Assembly (NCBI RefSeq): GCF_007874125.1
Contig: NZ_CP040128.1
Location: forward strand, 3,100,001-3,164,000
Source: Noviherbaspirillum sp. UKPF54
Lineage (GTDB): Bacteria; Pseudomonadota; Gammaproteobacteria; Burkholderiales; Burkholderiaceae_D
Direction of reading: 5' to 3'
Length of the DNA stretch: 64,000 bases
Under the pieces are notes generated by a model that was not told the origin of the DNA, made no database searches, and worked only from the letters and a program-made list of their open reading frames with translations. This document shows positions 26,565-35,526 of this stretch, piece by piece; the first letter of the stretch is position 1, and each line of letters starts with the position of its first letter. Both the position numbers and the translations under genes were made by a program.

Positions 26565-28370
26565 TTGTCATCGCTCGACACCCCAAAAAGCGGTAACCTG
26601 ACCCGACTTTTCCAATTTGCAATCCAGAACGTGCGGCTTCTCCTGCTCAAAATCAGAATATATCTCCAGGGCCTGTTCTCGGATCTGTTCCCGGCGTCGC
26701 AAGCGCATTCCATGTTGCCGTGGGCTACCGTCATCGGCGTGGTCGGTGCATTGACGACCATTGCATTTCGCGAAAGTTTGAACGGTGTGCAATGGTTGCT
26801 ATTCGGACATAGCGGCTCGCTGGTCGCGATGGCCGCCGACCTGCCGTGGTATATGCGCATGATCATGCCGGCAGCCGGCGGCGTAGTGGCCGGTGTCTTC
26901 CTTGTGCTGGCCCGGCGCTATGCGCCCGGCGCGACGTCGGACTACATGGAAGCGATCGCCATCGGCGACGGCCGTATTTCGCTGCCGCAGACCCTGCTGC
27001 GCAGTCTTTCATCCCTGTGCACGATCGCGTCGGGCGGATCGATCGGGCGCGAAGGGTCGATGGTGCAGTTGTCCGCGCTGTGCGCATCCATACTAGGCCG
27101 CTTCACCCAGTTCGATCCGGTCCGGCTGCGCCTGTTGGTCGCCTGCGGCGCGGCCGCCGGCATCACTTCCGCCTACAACGCGCCGATCGCCGGCGCTTTC
27201 TTCGTGACCGAGATCGTACTGGGTTCGATCGTTATGGAAAACTTCGGGCCGGTACTGGTGGCGTCGGTGGTCGCCAACATTACCATGCGCAAGTTCCCGG
27301 GATACCAACCCGCCTATGAAATGCCGCCCTTCCCGGAAATCGCCAATCTGGAAGTGGTGCTTTTCGTCGGCCTGGGAGTGATCGCCGGGCTCGCGGCGCC
27401 GCAATTCCTGCGCCTGCTCGATCTGTTCAAGGACCGCTTTCGCAAAAGCAGGCTGCCGCTTCCGGCCCGGCTGGGTGTCGGTGGCCTGATCGTCGGCCTG
27501 CTATCGGTTTGGGTGCCGCAGGTATGGGGCAACGGTTACAGCGTGGTCAATTCCCTGCTACACCAGCCATGGGTATGGAGTACCGTGCTGATGGTGCTGA
27601 TCTTCAAGATCGTCGCCACTGCCGTCACCACCGGCTCGGGCGCCGTCGGCGGCATCTTCACGCCGACCCTGTTCGTAGGGGCGGCAATCGGCCAGCTGTT
27701 CGGACAGATGATGCACCTGGTGTGGCCGCATGCGGTATCGGCGCCCTTCACCTATGCGATGGTGGGCATGGGCGCCTTTCTCGCTGCCGCCACCAATGCA
27801 CCGCTGATGGCGATCCTCATGATTTTCGAAATGACCCTGAGCTATCAGGTAATGCTACCGCTGATGCTGTCCTGCGTAGTCGCGTATTTCATCGCGCGCC
27901 ACATCGAGAGCACGTCAATGTACGAAGTCACCATCCGCCGCAATCGCGAGGAAAAAGCCCGCTTGCGCCTGCGCAGCACGCAGATGCGGGAACTGATCAA
28001 GCCGGCGGAAACGGTCTTGCCCCTGCATGCAAGCTTCGACGACCTGACTAAGATGTTCCTGCAGCATCCGGTCAAGTACATCTACATCGTCGACGACGCC
28101 AACCGCTTCGAGGGCGTGGTGGCCTTGCGGGATCTGGCCTCGGTCTTTGTCGACAAGAGTGCCGCAATCGCCAGGCAAGCGAAGGATTTCCTGCGCCGCG
28201 ACCTGCTGCACGTGATTACGCCCGAGATGTCGCTGGACGATGCGCTGCAGCGCTTCCTGACGCACCAGGGCGAACGCTTGCCGGTGATTCAGAGCGCGGA
28301 CAATCCGGTTCTGCTCGGCGTGGTCTACAAGACTTCGCTGCTGGACGCTTATTTCCGGCTGAACGGCTGA
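26565..28370 (+). CDS. clcB: ClC-family chloride channel, ClcB-like, with C-terminal CBS domains
   Basis: The 601-residue protein has the ClC motifs GSIGREGSMVQ (gating Glu), NAPIAGAFFVTEIVLGS and GGIFTPTLFVGAAIG, spanning about residues 45-430 of membrane helices. Two CBS motifs follow (about 470-600, HPVKYIYIVDDANRFEGVV and LPVIQSADNPVLLGVV). The position equal to the internal proton Glu of ClcA is Ile, as in ClcB. The first selectivity motif is GDGRI, unlike GSGIP. The start is uncertain: the first in-frame codon is TTG without a clear binding site, and residues 1-45 are not conserved. Confidence 0.88.
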   Translation: MSSLDTPKSGNLTRLFQFAIQNVRLLLLKIRIYLQGLFSDLFPASQAHSMLPWATVIGVVGALTTIAFRESLNGVQWLLFGHSGSLVAMAADLPWYMRMIMPAAGGVVAGVFLVLARRYAPGATSDYMEAIAIGDGRISLPQTLLRSLSSLCTIASGGSIGREGSMVQLSALCASILGRFTQFDPVRLRLLVACGAAAGITSAYNAPIAGAFFVTEIVLGSIVMENFGPVLVASVVANITMRKFPGYQPAYEMPPFPEIANLEVVLFVGLGVIAGLAAPQFLRLLDLFKDRFRKSRLPLPARLGVGGLIVGLLSVWVPQVWGNGYSVVNSLLHQPWVWSTVLMVLIFKIVATAVTTGSGAVGGIFTPTLFVGAAIGQLFGQMMHLVWPHAVSAPFTYAMVGMGAFLAAATNAPLMAILMIFEMTLSYQVMLPLMLSCVVAYFIARHIESTSMYEVTIRRNREEKARLRLRSTQMRELIKPAETVLPLHASFDDLTKMFLQHPVKYIYIVDDANRFEGVVALRDLASVFVDKSAAIARQAKDFLRRDLLHVITPEMSLDDALQRFLTHQGERLPVIQSADNPVLLGVVYKTSLLDAYFRLNG

Positions 28371-28478
28371 AACCGCTTTCCTCTCCCCCGACCTGTTGCC
28401 GGAGCCCCAAAAGCAAACATCCCGCCGCGGTCACCCGGGACGGGATGCGTTTCTTGCAGTTGCCGGCTTGAATAGATC

Positions 28479-29942
28479 CTAAGCGTGCAAGCCCTCGACC
28501 GTCTGCCGCGGCTCATGGCGGTTCTTCAGCACTTGAGGCGCGAGCGATCCTAGGATCATGCCTCCGAATGCGGCGATCAGGCCAGCAAGCTGCCCCGGGA
28601 AGCGCTCACCGAGCGCCGTCACCTGAGGGAAGAAAAGAATCCAGGTGCCGACGCCGACGCCCAGCGAAAAAATCGCGCCCTGCGTTGTAGCGCGCCGCCA
28701 GTACAGCCCCATGACCAGCGGGACAAACGCGCCGACAAGGGTCACCTGATAGGCGGCCGAAACCAGCTCATAAATGGACGTGCCCTTCATGGCGATCGCA
28801 TAGGTCAGCACCAGCGCGGCGAACACGACCAGCGTGCAACGCATGGCAAACAATTGCTGCCGGTCGCTCATGTGCGGGCGCAGATTCTTGAGGATGTTTT
28901 CGACAAAGCTGGTGGAAGGCGCCAGAAGCGTGGCTGACGAGGTGCTCTTGATGGCGGACAGCAGCGCGCCGAAGAAAAAGATCTGCATCACAAGCGGCAT
29001 CTTGGTCATGATGAACGTCGGCAGCAGGCGCTGGTAATCGCTTTTCGCCAGAGCGAGCGCCCCCTCGCCCATGACAACCACGGCGGACGCGACGATAAAC
29101 ATCGGCACGAAGGCGAACAGGATGTAGCTGGCGCCGCCGATGATGGCGCCGGTGCGCGCGGTGGAGGCATCCTTGGCCGACATGACGCGCTGGAACACGT
29201 CCTGTTGCGGAATGCTGCCTAACATCATCGTCAGTCCCGCGCCGATGAAGAACACCGTATCGGTAAAGGTCGGCTGCGGCAGGAAGTTCCACAGATTGGA
29301 CCGGGCCGCCAGCGTGAACACCTTGTCGGATCCTCCAGCCAGGTCGGCGGAGAAGAAGGCGATGACGCTCAGGCCGATCACCAGCACGATCATCTGGATG
29401 AAATCGGTCCAGGCCACGGCCAGAAAACCGCCGATCACGACGTAGACCAGCACGGCCAGCGTGCCGACGATCATGCCGGCCGTCTCCGACATCGCGCCGT
29501 TCGTCAGCACCGAGAACACCAGGCCGAGCGCGGTGATCTGCGCCGCCACCCAGCCCAGGTAGCTGACGATGATCGCGACCGAACAAAACACTTCCACTCC
29601 CTTGCCGTAGCGCTGGCGGTAGAAATCGCCGATGGTCAGCAGGTTCTGCCTGTACAGCCGGATGGCGAAGAACATGCCCACCAGGATCAGGCAGGTGCCG
29701 GCGCCGAACGGATCTTCGACAATCGCGTTCAAGCCGCCCTGCACAAACCGCGCCGGAATCCCCATCACGGTTTCGGCGCCGAACCAGGTTGCGAACGTCG
29801 TCGTCACGACCATTATCAACGGCAGGCTGCGGCCGGCGACGGCAAAGTCACTGGTATTGCGGATGCGCGTGCCCGCCCATACGCCCAGCGCCAACGTACC
29901 CAACAAGTACAGCACGACAAAGGAAATCAGCGTGTAGTTCAT
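28479..29942 (-). CDS. Sodium:solute symporter family protein
   Basis: The 487-residue protein has about 13 hydrophobic helices. The SSS signatures are present: a start with ISFVVLYLLGTLALGVWAG, TFATWFGAETVMGIPA, and AWTDFIQMIVLVIGL. The substrate is unknown; solutes in this family include proline, pantothenate and acetate. The gene is convergent with clcB and divergent from nothing on its 5' side except the methyltransferase end, so it seems to be a single-gene unit. Confidence 0.88.
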   Translation of the reverse strand: MNYTLISFVVLYLLGTLALGVWAGTRIRNTSDFAVAGRSLPLIMVVTTTFATWFGAETVMGIPARFVQGGLNAIVEDPFGAGTCLILVGMFFAIRLYRQNLLTIGDFYRQRYGKGVEVFCSVAIIVSYLGWVAAQITALGLVFSVLTNGAMSETAGMIVGTLAVLVYVVIGGFLAVAWTDFIQMIVLVIGLSVIAFFSADLAGGSDKVFTLAARSNLWNFLPQPTFTDTVFFIGAGLTMMLGSIPQQDVFQRVMSAKDASTARTGAIIGGASYILFAFVPMFIVASAVVVMGEGALALAKSDYQRLLPTFIMTKMPLVMQIFFFGALLSAIKSTSSATLLAPSTSFVENILKNLRPHMSDRQQLFAMRCTLVVFAALVLTYAIAMKGTSIYELVSAAYQVTLVGAFVPLVMGLYWRRATTQGAIFSLGVGVGTWILFFPQVTALGERFPGQLAGLIAAFGGMILGSLAPQVLKNRHEPRQTVEGLHA

Positions 29943-30054
29943 CGAAGTATGCTCCGGGCGAAAAATCGGCTCATTATAATGAAGACTTTTTGGCGGCTAA
30001 TGACTTTTCGTTGGCTGCGCAAGCCTGGGCGCTGGCCGGATCACATCGGCGCAA

Positions 30055-30654
30055 TCACGGCCGGCGGCGCCAAACCTGCCAACGCTCCTTTCCGGCAAAG
30101 ACCGGAACGGAATCGGTGACCGCGTCGTCCGCGATGCGGTCGAAATAGGGGGAGAGCAGTGTTTCGAGCCCGCTCGGCGTAACGCCGAACGGCGGCCCCT
30201 TGGGCGCCTCATCGAAATAGAAGAACCCGGCCAGCAGCCCGCCGGGTGGCAGCAATGCGGCCCAGCGTTCGGCGACTGACGGCCATAGCCGGCGCGGCAA
30301 GGCGCAAAGGAAGGCACGCTCGTAGATCAGCCCGAGCGGACGGAACGGCACGAATTCGAAGAAATCGGCTTGCAGCACCCGGTCGCCCCATCGTCCCAGC
30401 AGCGCGCGCGCGGCGTCGACCGCCACCGGAGAAAAATCGATCGCGGTCACGTCCCAGCCGGCCTCGGACAAATACGCCGCTTCATACGCGCTACCGCACC
30501 CGGGAATCAGCGTGGTGTATGGCCGTTCCGCATGCGCGACGAATTGCCGCAGCGCGGCAGGCACGGCGCCGAGGTCCCATGGCGTAAAGCGCTGCGCGAA
30601 GCGCTCGGACCAGAAATCCGATGCGGCTGGGTCACGAGATGCGAATTCGGGCAT
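30055..30654 (-). CDS. Thiopurine S-methyltransferase-like SAM methyltransferase
   Basis: The 199-residue protein has the SAM-binding TLIPGCGSAYEAAYLSEAGWDVTAIDFS at residues 48-76 and the TPMT-like FTPWDLGAVPAALRQF at the start. YERAFLCALP and LLPPGGLLAGFFYF follow. It lies one base after the ubiB stop, so it is co-transcribed with the ubiquinone genes. The substrate is unknown; detoxification of thiol or metalloid compounds is the family role, and a link to ubiquinone is only positional. Confidence 0.85.
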   Translation of the reverse strand: MPEFASRDPAASDFWSERFAQRFTPWDLGAVPAALRQFVAHAERPYTTLIPGCGSAYEAAYLSEAGWDVTAIDFSPVAVDAARALLGRWGDRVLQADFFEFVPFRPLGLIYERAFLCALPRRLWPSVAERWAALLPPGGLLAGFFYFDEAPKGPPFGVTPSGLETLLSPYFDRIADDAVTDSVPVFAGKERWQVWRRRP

Positions 30655-30655
30655 G

Positions 30656-32233
30656 TCACCACCACATGAAGTGATACCAACGGTTCAGTATTTGCGCGGC
30701 CACGATCCCTACCGCCAGGCCACCGCCGAAATACACGCCGAAGCCCAGCAGCCGGTTGGTGCGCCGCTGTTCGGCGATCAGCTCCTTGAGCAAGTCGTTG
30801 TTTTGCCGCGGCGGCTGTTCCGACTGGGCTTGCAGTGCCTGGTGGACCAGGCGCGGCAATTGCGGAATCAGCTTGTTGTAGTGCGGCGCCTCCTCCTTCA
30901 GGCGCGCCACCAGCCCGCGCCAGCCGATCTGCTCCTGCATCCAGCGCTCCAGGTAGGGCTTGGCGGTTTTCCACAGGTCGAGGTCGGGGTCGAGTTGGCG
31001 GCCCAAGCCTTCGATGTTGAGCAGGGTTTTCTGCAGCAGCACCAGTTGCGGCTGCACCTCGACATTGAAACGGCGCGACGTCTGGAACAGGCGCAAGAGC
31101 ACCTGGCCGAAAGAAATGTCGCGCAGCGGCCGGTCGAAGATCGGCTCGCAGCAGGCGCGCACCGCCGACTCCAGTTCGTCGACCCGGGTGTCCCTGGGCG
31201 CCCAGCCCGATTCGATATGCGCTTCCGCCACGCGCTTGTAGTCGCGACGGAAGAAGGCCAGGAAATTCTGCGACAGGTAATCCTTATCATAGTCGGTCAG
31301 CGTGCCGACGATGCCGAAGTCGAGCGCGATATAGCGGCCGAAAGTGGCCGGATCGGTCGACACCAGGATATTCCCCGGGTGCATGTCGGCGTGGAAGAAG
31401 CCGTCGCGGAACACCTGGGTGAAAAAGATTTCGACGCCGTCGCGCGAGAGCTTCTTGATGTCCACGCCTTCTGCCACCAGGCGGTCGATCTGCGAGATCG
31501 GAATGCCGCGCATGCGCTCCATCACGATCACCGAGGTCGAGCAGTAATCCCAGAACATCTCCGGCACGATCAGCAGGTCCGAACCCATGAAATTGCGGCG
31601 CAGCTGGCTGGCGTTGGCCGCCTCGCGCATCAGGTCGAGTTCGTCGTGCAGGTATTTGTCGAATTCGGCGACCACTTCCTTGGGTTTCAGGCGCCGGCCA
31701 TCGGCCCACAGCGCCTCGACCCAGCCGGCGGTGATCTTCATGAGGGCGATGTCGTCGTCGATCGAGCGCCGCATGCCGGGGCGCAGCACCTTGACGGCAA
31801 CTTCGGTGCCATCCTTGAGCGTGGCGAAATGCACCTGCGCGATCGAGGCGGAAGCCACCGGTTCGCGCTCGAAGCGGGCGAACAGCTGGTCCGGATGGGC
31901 GCCGAGGGACTTCTTGATCTGCGCGATGGCAAGATCGGAGTCGAACGGCGGCACACGGTCCTGCAGCAAGGCGAGTTCATCGGCGATATCGGCCGGCATC
32001 AGGTCGCGCCGGGTCGACAGCACCTGGCCGAACTTGACGAAGATCGGCCCGAGCTCCTCCAGCGCCTGGCGCAGGCGCACGCCGCGCGGCTTCGAAATGT
32101 CGCGCCAAAAGAACACCGCCGCGATGAACCTGGCGATGCGCGGCCGGGCCAGTCCCGCCATGGCGATGTCATCCCAGCCGTACTTGTATGCTACCCGGGC
32201 AATTTTCAGAACCCGCAAGAATTTGAAGATCAT
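30656..32233 (-). CDS. ubiB: UbiB, ABC1-type atypical kinase/ATPase for ubiquinone synthesis
   Basis: The 525-residue protein contains the KxGQ motif ([11 protein letters not shown]), the Ala-rich loop region [16 protein letters not shown], the [11 protein letters not shown]ys strand, and [12 protein letters not shown] followed by LDFGIVG. These mark the UbiB/COQ8 fold. Two C-terminal membrane helices (about 490-520) anchor it in the inner membrane. It drives extraction of ubiquinone intermediates. It follows ubiJ by 12 bases. Confidence 0.95.
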   Translation of the reverse strand: MIFKFLRVLKIARVAYKYGWDDIAMAGLARPRIARFIAAVFFWRDISKPRGVRLRQALEELGPIFVKFGQVLSTRRDLMPADIADELALLQDRVPPFDSDLAIAQIKKSLGAHPDQLFARFEREPVASASIAQVHFATLKDGTEVAVKVLRPGMRRSIDDDIALMKITAGWVEALWADGRRLKPKEVVAEFDKYLHDELDLMREAANASQLRRNFMGSDLLIVPEMFWDYCSTSVIVMERMRGIPISQIDRLVAEGVDIKKLSRDGVEIFFTQVFRDGFFHADMHPGNILVSTDPATFGRYIALDFGIVGTLTDYDKDYLSQNFLAFFRRDYKRVAEAHIESGWAPRDTRVDELESAVRACCEPIFDRPLRDISFGQVLLRLFQTSRRFNVEVQPQLVLLQKTLLNIEGLGRQLDPDLDLWKTAKPYLERWMQEQIGWRGLVARLKEEAPHYNKLIPQLPRLVHQALQAQSEQPPRQNNDLLKELIAEQRRTNRLLGFGVYFGGGLAVGIVAAQILNRWYHFMWW

Positions 32234-32245
32234 TGGGGTCCTGGA

Positions 32246-32824
32246 TCAGCGTCCGTTGAGGTTGAGTTTTTCGAGACGCTTGGCGAGACGCTCGACGTCG
32301 TCGCGCAGTTTCGATACTTCATCCGAAAAATCGGCAACCGCCTGCGGCCGTACCAATACCGGCTTCTCGTCGAGCAGGTATTCGGCCACGTTTTCGGCCA
32401 GCTTCTGCTGCGTCGACTTCGCCGTTTCCATGGCCGCCTTCATGCCGGCCACCACGCGGGTGGCGGGAATATCGCCGATCAGCCTGGCGAGGTCGTCTTC
32501 GGCTTCCCAGCGCAGGTTCTGGCCGAGGTGCGAAATGGTATTGGCAAAATCCGCATCTCCCTCGAGCTGCACATACGAGAAGGCGCGCTCACGGTTTTGC
32601 ATGATCAGCGGCAGGTCGGACATCTTCACGCGGATCGTCACATTGGCCGCTTCGCCGGCCGGCGCCGCCTGTACCATGCCGTCGGCGGCAACTTTCAGCC
32701 GCACGGTCGCCAAGCCGCCGTCGAAATGGGCGATCTTGCCGACGTGCCGCACAAGTTCGGCGCGCGCCCAGGATTCCCGGGCCAGCAGGTGGTTGATGGT
32801 GGCGGAGACAGGTGTAGAGATCAT
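32246..32824 (-). CDS. ubiJ: UbiJ, SCP2-domain ubiquinone accessory factor
   Basis: The 192-residue protein has an SCP2-like lipid-binding domain (residues 5-110, LATVRLKVAADGMVQAAP and VRVKMSDLP-like strands). A C-terminal coiled coil (about 155-190, DEVSKLRDDVERLAKRLEKL) follows. UbiJ forms the soluble Ubi complex with UbiK. Its place between ubiE and ubiB, as in other proteobacteria, supports the name. A terminator just upstream separates its transcript from the Tim44-type gene. Confidence 0.9.
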   Translation of the reverse strand: MISTPVSATINHLLARESWARAELVRHVGKIAHFDGGLATVRLKVAADGMVQAAPAGEAANVTIRVKMSDLPLIMQNRERAFSYVQLEGDADFANTISHLGQNLRWEAEDDLARLIGDIPATRVVAGMKAAMETAKSTQQKLAENVAEYLLDEKPVLVRPQAVADFSDEVSKLRDDVERLAKRLEKLNLNGR

Positions 32825-32838
32825 GATGACAAAACAAA

Positions 32839-32863
32839 ACCGCCCGTGGGATTCACGGGCGGT
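32839..32863 (-). terminator. Terminator of the ubiE-Tim44 transcript
   Basis: ACCGCCCGTG (32839-32848) pairs with 32854-32863 around 5 bases. On the minus strand TTTTGTTTTG follows, a good Rho-independent end after the Tim44-type gene. Confidence 0.85.
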
Positions 32864-32891
32864 CCTAAGTTTACCAGTTTGCGGCGCTTGC

Positions 32892-33785
32892 CTACGACAA
32901 TTGTTGGATGCCGGCCAGTACCCAGCCGCCCTGCCCGGACAACGGTTTGGACAGGTTCCAGATCTCGGCGAACGGTTCCGCAGGCGCGTTTTCCGCTTCC
33001 TTGATCATGCCGGAAAACCGCACGCTGGCCAGGTAGTCGCTGGCCGCGGTTTCAATGCCGAGCAACTCCGCATCGAGCGACACCACGTCGGTGACATTGG
33101 GCGAGGCGCCGCGCTCCTGCAACTGCAGGCGCAGTTCGCCGAACATTTCTGGCGTCGTGAATTCGCGGATGTCGTTGATGTCGGCGCGGTCCCAGGCCGC
33201 CTGCAGCCGGATGAAATAAGTCTTGGCATGACGCAGGAAGGCCGGCGCGTCGAAGCCGGGCGGCAGACCCTGCGCGGCGCCGGCCACCGGCTCGCCCTGC
33301 AAGGCCGCCGGCCGCTCCGGCTGCGCCAGGCCCGAACCGATGTCCGGCGTGCGCGGCCCCTGATAGGCGCCGGCATAGGCCGGCTCGCCGCGCCCGTCGC
33401 TCTTGCCACGCAACAGGCGCATGACGAACATCGCGACCAGCACCAGCAAGCCGATCATCAGGAGCGTGCCGATCAGGCCCGCCGCCGCGCCGCCCAGTCC
33501 GAAGTGGGACAGCAATGCGCCGAGCCCGAGGCCGAGCAGCGCACCGCCGAGAATATTGCGCCACGGGGTAGCCGGTTTCTGCGGCATGCTTTGCGGCGCT
33601 GTCGACGGCGACGCCTGCCTCTGCTGGCTGTAATTCTGGTTCGACGGCGCCGGCGCCTGACGGCTATAGCTCTGCGACTGCCGGCCGAACGATCCGCCGC
33701 CGCCCAGGCGTTTCGCGTCAGCGTCGGACACGACGACCGACATGGCGCCCAGTGCCAGCATCAATACAATCAAGAACCGTTTCAT
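32892..33785 (-). CDS. Tim44-like domain membrane protein
   Basis: The 297-residue protein has a signal peptide (1-24). A Gly/Ser/Gln-rich linker follows, then two membrane segments (about 80-125, LGGALLGLGLGALLSHFG and GLIGTLLMIGLLVLVAM). The C-terminal Tim44/MRPL45 fold (about 165-295) contains HAKTYFIRLQAAWDRADINDIREFTTPEMF. The bacterial role is unclear; membrane protein handling is suspected. It lies between ubiE and ubiJ. Confidence 0.88.
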   Translation of the reverse strand: MKRFLIVLMLALGAMSVVVSDADAKRLGGGGSFGRQSQSYSRQAPAPSNQNYSQQRQASPSTAPQSMPQKPATPWRNILGGALLGLGLGALLSHFGLGGAAAGLIGTLLMIGLLVLVAMFVMRLLRGKSDGRGEPAYAGAYQGPRTPDIGSGLAQPERPAALQGEPVAGAAQGLPPGFDAPAFLRHAKTYFIRLQAAWDRADINDIREFTTPEMFGELRLQLQERGASPNVTDVVSLDAELLGIETAASDYLASVRFSGMIKEAENAPAEPFAEIWNLSKPLSGQGGWVLAGIQQLS

Positions 33786-33799
33786 GCGACCTCCTGTGC

Positions 33800-34534
33800 C
33801 TACAGCTTGATCCCCGTATGAAGCGCGGCCACGCCGGCCGTCAGATTAAAGTACTCGACGCGCTCCAGCCCCGCGTCCTGCATCATCTTTTTGAGGGTTT
33901 CCTGGTCCGGGTGCATGCGGATCGATTCGGCCAGATAGCGGTAGCTTTCCGAATCGTTCGCGATGCGCTTGCCCAGCCAGGGCAACACGGAAAACGAATA
34001 GACGTCGTATGGCTTTTGCAGCAGCTCCCACACCTTGGAAAACTCCAGCACCAGCAATTTTCCGCCCGGTTTCAGCACGCGCTGCATTTCCGCGAGCGCG
34101 GCGTCCTTGTGCGTCATGTTGCGCAAGCCGAAGGCAACCGATACGCGATCGAAGTAATTGCTCGGGAACGGCAGTTTTTCGGCATCACACAGCAAGGTGG
34201 GCGTCACCATCCCCTTGTTCAGGAGCCGGTCGCGGCCGACGCGCAGCATCGATTCGTTGATATCGGTCAGCCAGACCTCGCCGCTCGGCCCCGCCTGCTT
34301 GGCAAACGCCTTGGCCAAGTCACCGGTGCCGCCTGCGATATCCAGCACCTTGAACCCCGGGCGCACGCCGGCCTGGGCGATCGTGAATGTCTTCCACAGG
34401 CGATGCAGGCCGCCGGACATCAGGTCGTTCATCACGTCGTATTTCGATGCGACGGAGTGAAAAACCTGGGCAACTTTCTGTGCCTTTTCTTCTTCGGGAA
34501 CGGTTTGATAACCGAAATGCGTGGTATTGGTCAT
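33800..34534 (-). CDS. ubiE: Demethylmenaquinone/2-methoxy-6-polyprenyl-1,4-benzoquinol methyltransferase
   Basis: The 244-residue protein has [24 protein letters not shown], the UbiE signature, then [18 protein letters not shown] for SAM binding and [26 protein letters not shown]. It performs the C-methylation step of ubiquinone synthesis. It starts the ubiE-Tim44 unit, just ahead of the ubiJ-ubiB pair. Confidence 0.95.
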   Translation of the reverse strand: MTNTTHFGYQTVPEEEKAQKVAQVFHSVASKYDVMNDLMSGGLHRLWKTFTIAQAGVRPGFKVLDIAGGTGDLAKAFAKQAGPSGEVWLTDINESMLRVGRDRLLNKGMVTPTLLCDAEKLPFPSNYFDRVSVAFGLRNMTHKDAALAEMQRVLKPGGKLLVLEFSKVWELLQKPYDVYSFSVLPWLGKRIANDSESYRYLAESIRMHPDQETLKKMMQDAGLERVEYFNLTAGVAALHTGIKL

Positions 34535-34658
34535 GATGAAAGCCTGTTAGTCCAGGCGGCATTATACAAGTGCAGACAGAATGGCAAGCCTTACGTTCCC
34601 CGCACAAGGTCGAGATGGCGATTTCACTTACCCGGAATCAAGTCCGGGCATGGGAAAT

Positions 34659-35081
34659 TCAATGATGCCCGCAGCCTTTGGCGGCTGTCGCCATCGGCGC
34701 GTCGCGGCCGGATTCGCGGGTAAATCCTGCTGCTTCCAGCCGCTTCAGGTAGTCTTCCCACAGCTGCGCCTGGCTGGCGCCCAGCGAATGCAGGTAATCC
34801 CAGGTGTAGATGCCGCTGTTATGGCCATCGGAAAAATGCGGCTGGATCGCATAGTTCCCGACCGGTTCCAGCGCCGTAACCAGCACGTCGCGCTTGCCGG
34901 TCTGCAGCACTTCCTGCCCTACGCCATGGCCGCGCACTTCGGCCGAGGGCGAATAGACGCGCAACAGCTCGAACGGCAAGGAAAACGTTTCTCCGGTGTC
35001 GAACGCGATTTCCAGCGTGCGCGACTTCGTGTGCACCGTCAGCCCGGTCGGCGCCGGAGGCACCTTCTTGGAGTCAGCCAT
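34659..35081 (-). CDS. DUF971 (gamma-butyrobetaine hydroxylase-like N-terminal domain) protein
   Basis: The 140-residue protein has LTVHTKSRTLEIAFDTGETFSLPFELLRVYSPSAE cut here by residues 10-45, and PVGNYAIQPHFSDGHNSGIYTWDYL, the DUF971 pattern. The C-terminus ends in AAKGCGHH, a possible metal ligand set. ATG at MADSKK was chosen; a GTG two codons earlier is possible. It follows the HIT gene by 2 bases, and the conserved pairing with ubiE suggests a link to Fe-S or quinone metabolism (inference). Confidence 0.88.
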   Translation of the reverse strand: MADSKKVPPAPTGLTVHTKSRTLEIAFDTGETFSLPFELLRVYSPSAEVRGHGVGQEVLQTGKRDVLVTALEPVGNYAIQPHFSDGHNSGIYTWDYLHSLGASQAQLWEDYLKRLEAAGFTRESGRDAPMATAAKGCGHH

Positions 35082-35083
35082 CG

Positions 35084-35521
35084 TCACAGCAGCGATCCTT
35101 CAAAACGTGCCAGTATCGCGTCACGCAGCTTCGGCACCAGTGCCCGGCGCTTGGTCAGGTCGGCCGACGCCGGCGTGCGCCTGATCTCGCCCCAGATCGG
35201 ATTGGGAAAATGCGCGTCGTCCTCATAGCGAGGAATCACATGCCAATGTAGATGCGGCGTGACGTTGCCGAGGCTAGCGACGTTGACCTTGTCCGGCCGC
35301 ATCACCTCGCGCACAGCTTCCTCGACCTGCCAGACAGCGGCGATCAGGATCGCGCGCTCGGCCGTCGAGAGGTCCGTCATTTCCCGCACGTGCGCATTCC
35401 AGATCACCCGGCAAAAGCCCGGGTAATGGTCGTCATCCACCAGCACGATACGGTAATTATCATCCCGGTAGACGACGTCGCCACCGGGATGGATGCACAG
35501 TTCGCAGGATTGTTTGGACAT
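35084..35521 (-). CDS. HIT-family nucleotide-binding protein
   Basis: The 145-residue protein has the histidine triad HLHWHVIPRY near residue 105, in place of the usual HxHxH hydrolase core. A Cys pair occurs at SCELC near the start. Such proteins hydrolyse adenosine phosphoramidates or dinucleotides. It sits between the giant oxidoreductase gene (5 bases upstream) and the DUF971 gene, all on the minus strand. Confidence 0.9.
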   Translation of the reverse strand: MSKQSCELCIHPGGDVVYRDDNYRIVLVDDDHYPGFCRVIWNAHVREMTDLSTAERAILIAAVWQVEEAVREVMRPDKVNVASLGNVTPHLHWHVIPRYEDDAHFPNPIWGEIRRTPASADLTKRRALVPKLRDAILARFEGSLL

Positions 35522-35526
35522 GGCTC

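Noticed and set aside
28419..28448. Short hairpin CATCCCG/CGGGATG after clcB as a terminator
   Set aside because: Only 7 bp with a 16-base loop and no clear T-run, so it was not listed as a feature.
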